Of a stretch of DNA of 64,000 nucleotides, positions 58,905 through 64,000 are shown one piece after another. Source of the DNA: Phylloscopus collybita (Eukaryota; Chordata; Aves; Passeriformes; Phylloscopidae); NCBI GenBank assembly GCA_027886175.1, contig JAJNNQ010000023.1, positions 1,208,501-1,272,500 of the forward strand, read 5' to 3'. The position numbers and the translations under genes are program-made. The notes under the pieces are model-generated. The model ran no database searches, was not told the origin of the DNA, and worked only from the letters and a program-made list of their open reading frames with translations. Within the stretch, counting starts at the first letter, position 1, and each line of letters opens with the position of its first letter.

Positions 58905-59740
58905 CTTCTGTGTCCGGCCACTCCCGGGGATCTCTGTCCGCCCATTCCCGGGGTTCTCTGTCCGGTCATTCCCGGGGATCTGTCCGGTCATTCCCGGGGA
59001 TCTGTCCGGTCATTCCCGAGGATCTCTGTCCGCCCATTCCCGGGGTTCTCTGTCCGGTCACTCCCGGGGTTCTCTGTCCGGTCATTCCCGGGGATCTGTC
59101 CGGCCACTCCCGGGGTTCTCTGTCCGGTCATTCCCGGGGATCTGTCCGGTCATTCCCGGGGATCTGCCCGGTTATTCCCGGGGTTCTCTGTCCGCCCATT
59201 CCCGGGGATCTCTGTCCGGTCATTCCCGGGGATCTGTCCGGTCATTCCCGGAGATCTGTCCGCCCATTCCCGGGGTTCTCTGTCCGGTCATTCCCGGGGA
59301 TCTGTCCGGTCATTCCCGGGGATCTGTCCGGTCATTCCCGGGGATCTGTCCGGTCATTCCCCGGGATCTCTGTCCGGTCATTCCCAGGGATCTGTCCGGT
59401 CATTCCCCGGGATCTCTGTCCGGTCATTCCCGGGGATCTGTCCGGTCATTCCCGGGGATCTGTCCGGTCATTCCCAGGGATCTGTCCGGTCATTCCCGGG
59501 GATCTGTCCGGTCATTCCCCGGGATCTCTGTCCGGTCATTCCCAGGGATCTGTCCGGTCATTCCCCGGGATCTCTGTCCGGTCATTCCCGGGGATCTGTC
59601 CGGTCATTCCCCGGGATCTCTGTCCGGTCATTCCCGGGGATCTGTCCGGTCATTCCCGGGGATCTCTGTCCTGTCATTCCCAGGGATCTGTCCGGTCAAT
59701 GTCAGGAATCTGTCCAACCATTCCCGGGATTCCCAGCCGG
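58905..59740. repeat. CpG-rich minisatellite of 22-24 bp units upstream of ELAC2
   Basis: Thirty-odd head-to-tail units with core TCCGGTCATTCCCGGGGA, alternating 22- and 24-base forms (TCTG or TCTCTG before the core) plus CCCATTCC and CCACTCCC variants. Each unit has CCGG and usually CCCGGG. It begins about 255 bases before the ELAC2 start codon. All three plus frames are open through most of it. Confidence 0.97.
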
Positions 59741-60039
59741 GCCATTCCCGGGATTCTGCCCATCACTCCCGGGCTTTGCCCATTTCCGAACGGGATGAAA
59801 GGTTTGCTCCTTTCCGTGCCGAGCCCTTTGCCCACACACCCTTCCCGGAGCTCACTCCCGGCCCCGGCTCTGCTCCCCAAACACTGCTTTGCATCCTAAA
59901 CTTGCCTCTCCTGCAGGCCCGGGGGCAGCTTTGGGTGCCACCACACGAGGAGGAGCTAAAGTTCTTAGGGAGGGTGGGGAGGAAGGGCACAAAGCTGGTG
60001 CAGAGCCTGGGGGGGCCATAGGAGGGGTCCCCAGGCTCC

Positions 60040-60178
60040 GGGCACATTGCCCAGGCTGCCAGGAGCATCCTGACACTGCTCCCGGGGCTGCACAGGGTGG
60101 GATTGTTGGGCTGGCTCTGCAGGGCCAAGAGCTGCACTGGATGGTCCTTTTTTCCACTCAAGAGACCGTGATTCTGTG
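60040..60178 (+). mobile_element. CR1 LINE 3' fragment
   Basis: GCTGCACAGGGTGGGATTGT, GCAGGGCCAAGAGCTGCACT, then a truncated GTGATTCTGTGG tail running into T-rich DNA. Confidence 0.7.
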
Positions 60179-60183
60179 GTGGT

Positions 60184-60544
60184 GTTTTGTTTTTTTTTTG
60201 TGTGGTTTTTTTTTTTTTTTTTTTTTTTTTTGGGTTTTTTTTTGTTTGTTTTTTGTTTGTTTGGTTTTGGTTTTGGTTTTTTGGGTTTTTTTTTGGTTTT
60301 TTTTGTGTGTGTGTGTATGTGTGGGTTTTTTGTGTGTGGTGGTTGTTTTTTTTTTTTGTGCGTGTGTGTGTGTGGTTTTTTTTGTGGTTTTTTGTGTTCT
60401 TTTGGTTGGTTGGTTTTTTGGGTTTTTTTTTTTTTTTTGTGTGTGCGTGTGTGTGTGTGTGTGGTTTTTTTGTGGTTTTTTGTGTTTTTTTGGTTGGTTG
60501 GTTGGGTTTTTTTTGTTTTTGTTTTGTTTTGTTTTGTTTTTTGT

Positions 60545-60584
<40 letters not shown>

Positions 60585-60590
60585 GCTCCC
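60184..60590. repeat. T/G-rich low-complexity block
   Basis: About 400 bases of T-runs with GTGTGTG and GGTTGG islets and almost no A or C, ending in a run of over 30 T. Confidence 0.97.
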
Positions 60591-61002
60591 AAATAAAAGC
60601 TGGAGTTTCCAAAGGCCAATGAATGCTGTCTGCTCATTCCTGCCCCAGTGCTGCATCAATCCCCTACCCCTGGCATTGCTTTTCTGGTCAGATGAATGGG
60701 GAAGCATGAAAATATATATATATATATAATTTTTTTTTCCTTAATGCATTTTTTAAATACCTTTGGAAGCAGAAGAATTTTCTTAGGGCTCTGACCAGCT
60801 GGCATGGGGGACTCCAGCCGATGTTTCTTTAGTGGGTGAAGTAACTCAGAAGGTGTGTGTGTGGTATTTTTCATCAAATGAACCCTGACAATTCCATCCA
60901 ACCCTGCTGGCTGCGTGTGTGCACACAGAGCTTCACACTCCTGCAGAGTGACAGAAATGCCTGCAATGCCTCATCAGGCTCAGGAGGATTTCACTGGAAG
61001 TG

Positions 61003-61106
61003 CAAAAAAAAACTAAAACCAAAACCAAAACCAAAAACAAACAAACAAAAAACCAAACAAAAAACCAAACCAAAACAAAACAAAACAAAAAAAAAAAAAA
61101 AACAAA
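61003..61106. repeat. A/C-rich low-complexity block
   Basis: AAAACCAAAACC and AAACAAAC units ending in an A-run. Complementary in type to the T/G-rich block 400 bases to the left. Confidence 0.95.
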
Positions 61107-61370
61107 CCCCGAACCTGATCAGAGGCTGCCAACAGCAGCACACAAAGTGTCCTTCACTCTTTGGGCTGCAGGGTGCTCTGGCATCCCAGGGAGGGGCAGG
61201 AATTTCCAAGGCTGGGAAGAAATGCCTTTTGGTTTGCACTTTTGGCCCAGAGTTCAGTCCCTGCAAAGGCAGGTTGAGGGGGGCTCGTGCCCCGTGCAGG
61301 AGGCTGGTCCCTTCCTGCAGCTGGGCCACCGAGATGATCAAAGGGATGGAGCATCTCTGGGGTGACAAAT

Positions 61371-61964
61371 ATCCCATCCCATATTCCATTCCCCATCCCA
61401 ATCCCCATTCCGCATCCCATTCCCCATTCTCCATTCCCCATCCCATATCCCATTCCCCATATCCCATATCCCATATCCCATTCCCCATTCCCCATCCCAT
61501 ATCCCATTCCCCATCCTGTTCCCCATCCCATTCCCCATTCCCCATTCCCCATTCCCCATTCCCCATTCCCCATTCCCCATTCCCCATCCCATATCCCATA
61601 TCCCATATCCCATATCCCATATCCCATATCCCATTCCCCATCCCATTCCCCATCCCATATCCCATTCCCCATCCCATATCCCATTGCCCATCCCCTATCC
61701 CATTCCCCATCCCATATCCCATTCCCCATCCCATTCCCCATCCCATTCCCCATTCCCCATTCCCCATTCCCCATTCCCCATTCCCCATTCCCCATTCCCC
61801 ATTCCCCATCCCATATCCCATATCCCATATCCCATTCCCCATTCCCCATCCCATATCCCATATCCCATATCCCATTCCCCATTCCCCATTCCCCATTCCC
61901 CATTCCCCATTCCCCATTCCCCATTCCCCATCCCATTCCCCATCCCGTTCCCATCCCCGTCCCG
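61371..61964. repeat. CCCATTCC/CCCATATC satellite
   Basis: Nearly 600 bases built from CCCATTC, CCCATCC and CCCATATC units in higher-order blocks. Stop-free in several frames on both strands, which explains the long spurious open frames here. Confidence 0.97.
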
Positions 61965-62250
61965 CAGCCCCCGGCGCTGCACGGCCCGCCTCCGGCCCTA
62001 GATGGCACCGCGACTCCGCCGCCGCCGCGTCCCGCCGGGACCGGGCGGGGGGGTGAGGACGGGGCAGCCCCGGCGAGTCCCTCGGCATCCCTCCGGCCAC
62101 CCCCTGATGTCCCGCTTCCCCCTGGCTGCCCCACCGCCACCTCCCGGGCTGTCCCGCTGTCCCTGCTCTGTGCCCCCGGCTGTCCCTGCGCTGCCCCGTC
62201 CCCTCCGTGCTGCCCCCGGGCTGCTCCGCGTCCTTGCCCAGCGCTTTGCT
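61965..62250. promoter_or_regulatory. CpG-rich patch, possible promoter
   Basis: High CpG with CGCCGCCGCCGC and GGGACCGGGCGGGGGGG. No splice-supported exon and no recognised protein in any frame. Could be an unannotated first exon or only the GC-rich edge of the satellite. Confidence 0.25.
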
Positions 62251-64000
62251 CGGCGCTGTCTGGAGAAGCTGGCGGCTCCCTCCATCCACGGCACAGAGCC
62301 CGCACCCCCTGAGCGCTGTCACCCGCCCTCGGTGTCACCTTTAGCACCCTCGGCACAAATCCTGTGGCACAAAGCCGGGCTCGGGGGACGGGGGCACGTC
62401 CCTGTCCTCCCCCCAGGGCAGCTGTCTGGGGTGTGAGAGCCTGCCCCACGGAGGGTGGCACCTTGCCCCTGATCCAGCTCCAGACACAGCTTGGACAGCC
62501 CATGCTGCTGCTGGGTGCATCCTCAGGGCCCTGAGGCTGGTGCTTGGTGTGGGCAACTCCTGCCAATTAAAGAGGCCATGGAGCAGACATGGGATGTATC
62601 CCCCCTCTGTTCCTGCCTGGGAGAGCAATCCCCCAAGGAGGAGCAGCGGGCTTTCCTCCCCTCTGAGCTCCAGCCCTCTCCCCATCCCTCTCCTGGCTGG
62701 TTGGTGTGTGTCCCACAAGAGCAGATCCCTTCAGGACCTGACACCCAGGACCTCTCTGGCTGTTAAATGCATGACCCAGTCTCTCACCTCCTCCTGAGAT
62801 CAGAGCTCAGGATTGATGCTGGGGTTTCCCCAGCAGCTGAGGTGACCCTGGAGAGTGGTGCAGGGAGAGTGGGACAGCCCAGAGCTGCTCTGTCCTGGCA
62901 GAATCAGCTCCTCTCAGCCCCAGGTGGGCTCAGACCCCCGTGCAGAGAGAGATGCCAGGATCCCACCTTTGCTCAGAGTGGTCCCTGGGTACCAAGCTGC
63001 TCTCCCTCACTCCCAGTCATCCCATGGAACAAACTGCAGAGAGCACACAGTTCAGTGGGGGGCTGACAGCTCACCCTTGACACGGAGCTCCTCTCACTCC
63101 ATCCCCCTCCCCTCGTTTATTTATGGTCCTTCAGGGCAGCGGCTTCGCCCTGATGGACGGTGTGTGCACATGTTCCTCTTATCCAGAACATGGGCCTTTG
63201 CAGTCACTTCTCTATTTACTGTAATTTTTAGCTCAGACACAACCAGAACTCCCACCCTGTCTGGGTGTCTCAGTGCAGAAAACAAGACTAAACTATTTTG
63301 GGATGTTTTTCCCTTTTCCTCATACTTGGGTGCTTTCCCATGTGGCTAAAATCTTTGGAGCCTCGGGGGAGGGTGAACCTGTTTCACACACCCCCGAGAG
63401 CTGCCTCTGACCCCTGCACACACTTGACCCCCCTCCTCTGGCCGCAGGGCACCTCCCACCCAGGCCGGCTCCGTGCTCCACTCAGTTTTCCGAGCTCAGA
63501 AACGCATCCAGTGTCAGGGATGAGCTGAGAGCAGAGCGGATGGGAACCAGCCTCCCAGGCTCCATCCTCACCCTCCTCCTTGTCACCTCGTCCGGTCACA
63601 CCTCCTCAGGGTGCCCAGAATGCTGCCCCAAGACAAGGAGGGGACGTGAGTTTGGCCCCGTTCGTCTGGCAGATGTGGAAAAGAGCCTGGAAAATGCCCC
63701 TTTGCCTCCCTCGCTCCCGTTTCAGTCCCACTGGGTGGCACCCGCCCCGTGCAACGTGCGGAGCTCCCCCCTCTCCTGCCTCTGTCACGGCCAAGGGGTC
63801 TCTCTCCATTGAAGTTTACTTGAAGGTCTCATAAAATTTCCAAACTGGAAAAAATCTTGATGCAGGGGTTTGCTTTGTTTAAAGGAAGAGGACCATAAAG
63901 ATAAAGCCTGGTCTGCCCGCTGCTCCCCTCCCGCTGCCCGGGCTAGGGGCCGCGGCTCAGCCCCTCCCTCCCCGCCCGCCCGCGGCCGGAGGAAGAGCTT
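62250..64000. other. Intergenic, no gene recognised
   Basis: No conserved open frame or named repeat. CpG density rises again from about 63930 (CCGCCCGCCCGCGGCCGG near the right edge), which may be the start of the CpG island of the next gene outside the window. Confidence 0.4.

Noticed and set aside
58837..60021. Three overlapping plus-strand open frames of 310-394 codons
   Set aside because: They run through the CpG-rich minisatellite, whose units lack stops in all three frames; the translation is only Ser/Gly/Pro/Ile repeats with no homology or splice support.
60158..60637. Poly-Phe/Val and poly-Lys/Thr frames
   Set aside because: Translation of the T/G-rich low-complexity block.
62002..62436. 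Plus-strand 144-codon Pro/Arg-rich frame starting in the CpG patch
   Set aside because: Composition-driven; no similarity or conserved splice sites recognised. The patch itself is listed as a weak promoter candidate instead.
61154..62566. Open frames of over 300 codons on both strands in the CCCATTCC satellite
   Set aside because: Stop-free simple repeat translated in several frames and both directions at once; no start context or domain.

Overview
This is vertebrate nuclear DNA, almost certainly from a bird and probably a songbird. Spliced genes with GT-AG introns sit among many CR1-type LINE 3' ends, which share the avian 'TTCCAACCC...ATTCTGTG' tail, and several short TG...CA solo LTRs of endogenous retroviruses. 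The songbird call rests on the number of LTRs and is an inference.

Only two protein genes can be supported, both on the minus strand. (1) DNAH9, the beta-type heavy chain of the axonemal outer dynein arm, fills the left 45.6 kb. I traced 36 consecutive coding exons from the ATG at 45615 to 1426. They join with consistent phase into 2372 codons covering the N-terminal tail, the linker, AAA1 and AAA2. The rest (AAA3-6, stalk, C-terminus) lies beyond the left edge. (2) ELAC2, the long-form tRNA 3'-endonuclease RNase Z, is complete at 47290-58650. It has 24 coding exons, 853 residues and all visible catalytic motifs. The two genes lie head to tail: the ELAC2 stop codon is about 1.7 kb upstream of the DNAH9 start. 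They have no functional link; the closeness is of interest for gene order.

Layout. 1-1425: DNAH9 intron. 1426-45615: DNAH9 exons 36 to 1, with introns holding solo LTRs, CR1 fragments, an inverted dispersed repeat, and large simple-sequence tracts that are purine-rich on the plus strand and so pyrimidine-rich in the DNAH9 RNA. 45616-46640: DNAH9 upstream region with forkhead and RFX-like motifs. 46640-47289: probable ELAC2 3' UTR. 47290-58650: ELAC2. 58651-58900: CpG-rich ELAC2 promoter with CCAAT boxes and two CACGTG boxes. 58905-59740: CpG-rich minisatellite. 59760-61965: CR1 fragment, T/G-rich and A-rich low-complexity blocks and a CCCATTCC-type satellite. 61965-62250: CpG-rich patch. 62250-64000: no recognisable gene, turning GC-rich again at the right edge.

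The most notable observations are: an intron of DNAH9 (16) that is a multiple of three and open in the coding frame throughout; a 520-base nearly adenine-free pyrimidine tract against the exon 27 acceptor; a solo LTR 41 bases upstream of exon 35 that leaves no proximal branch-point adenosine; near-identical LTR fragments flanking exon 19; and a near-perfect RFX X-box inside an intron. I saw no CRISPR, tRNA or rRNA gene, and no convincing new multi-gene system.
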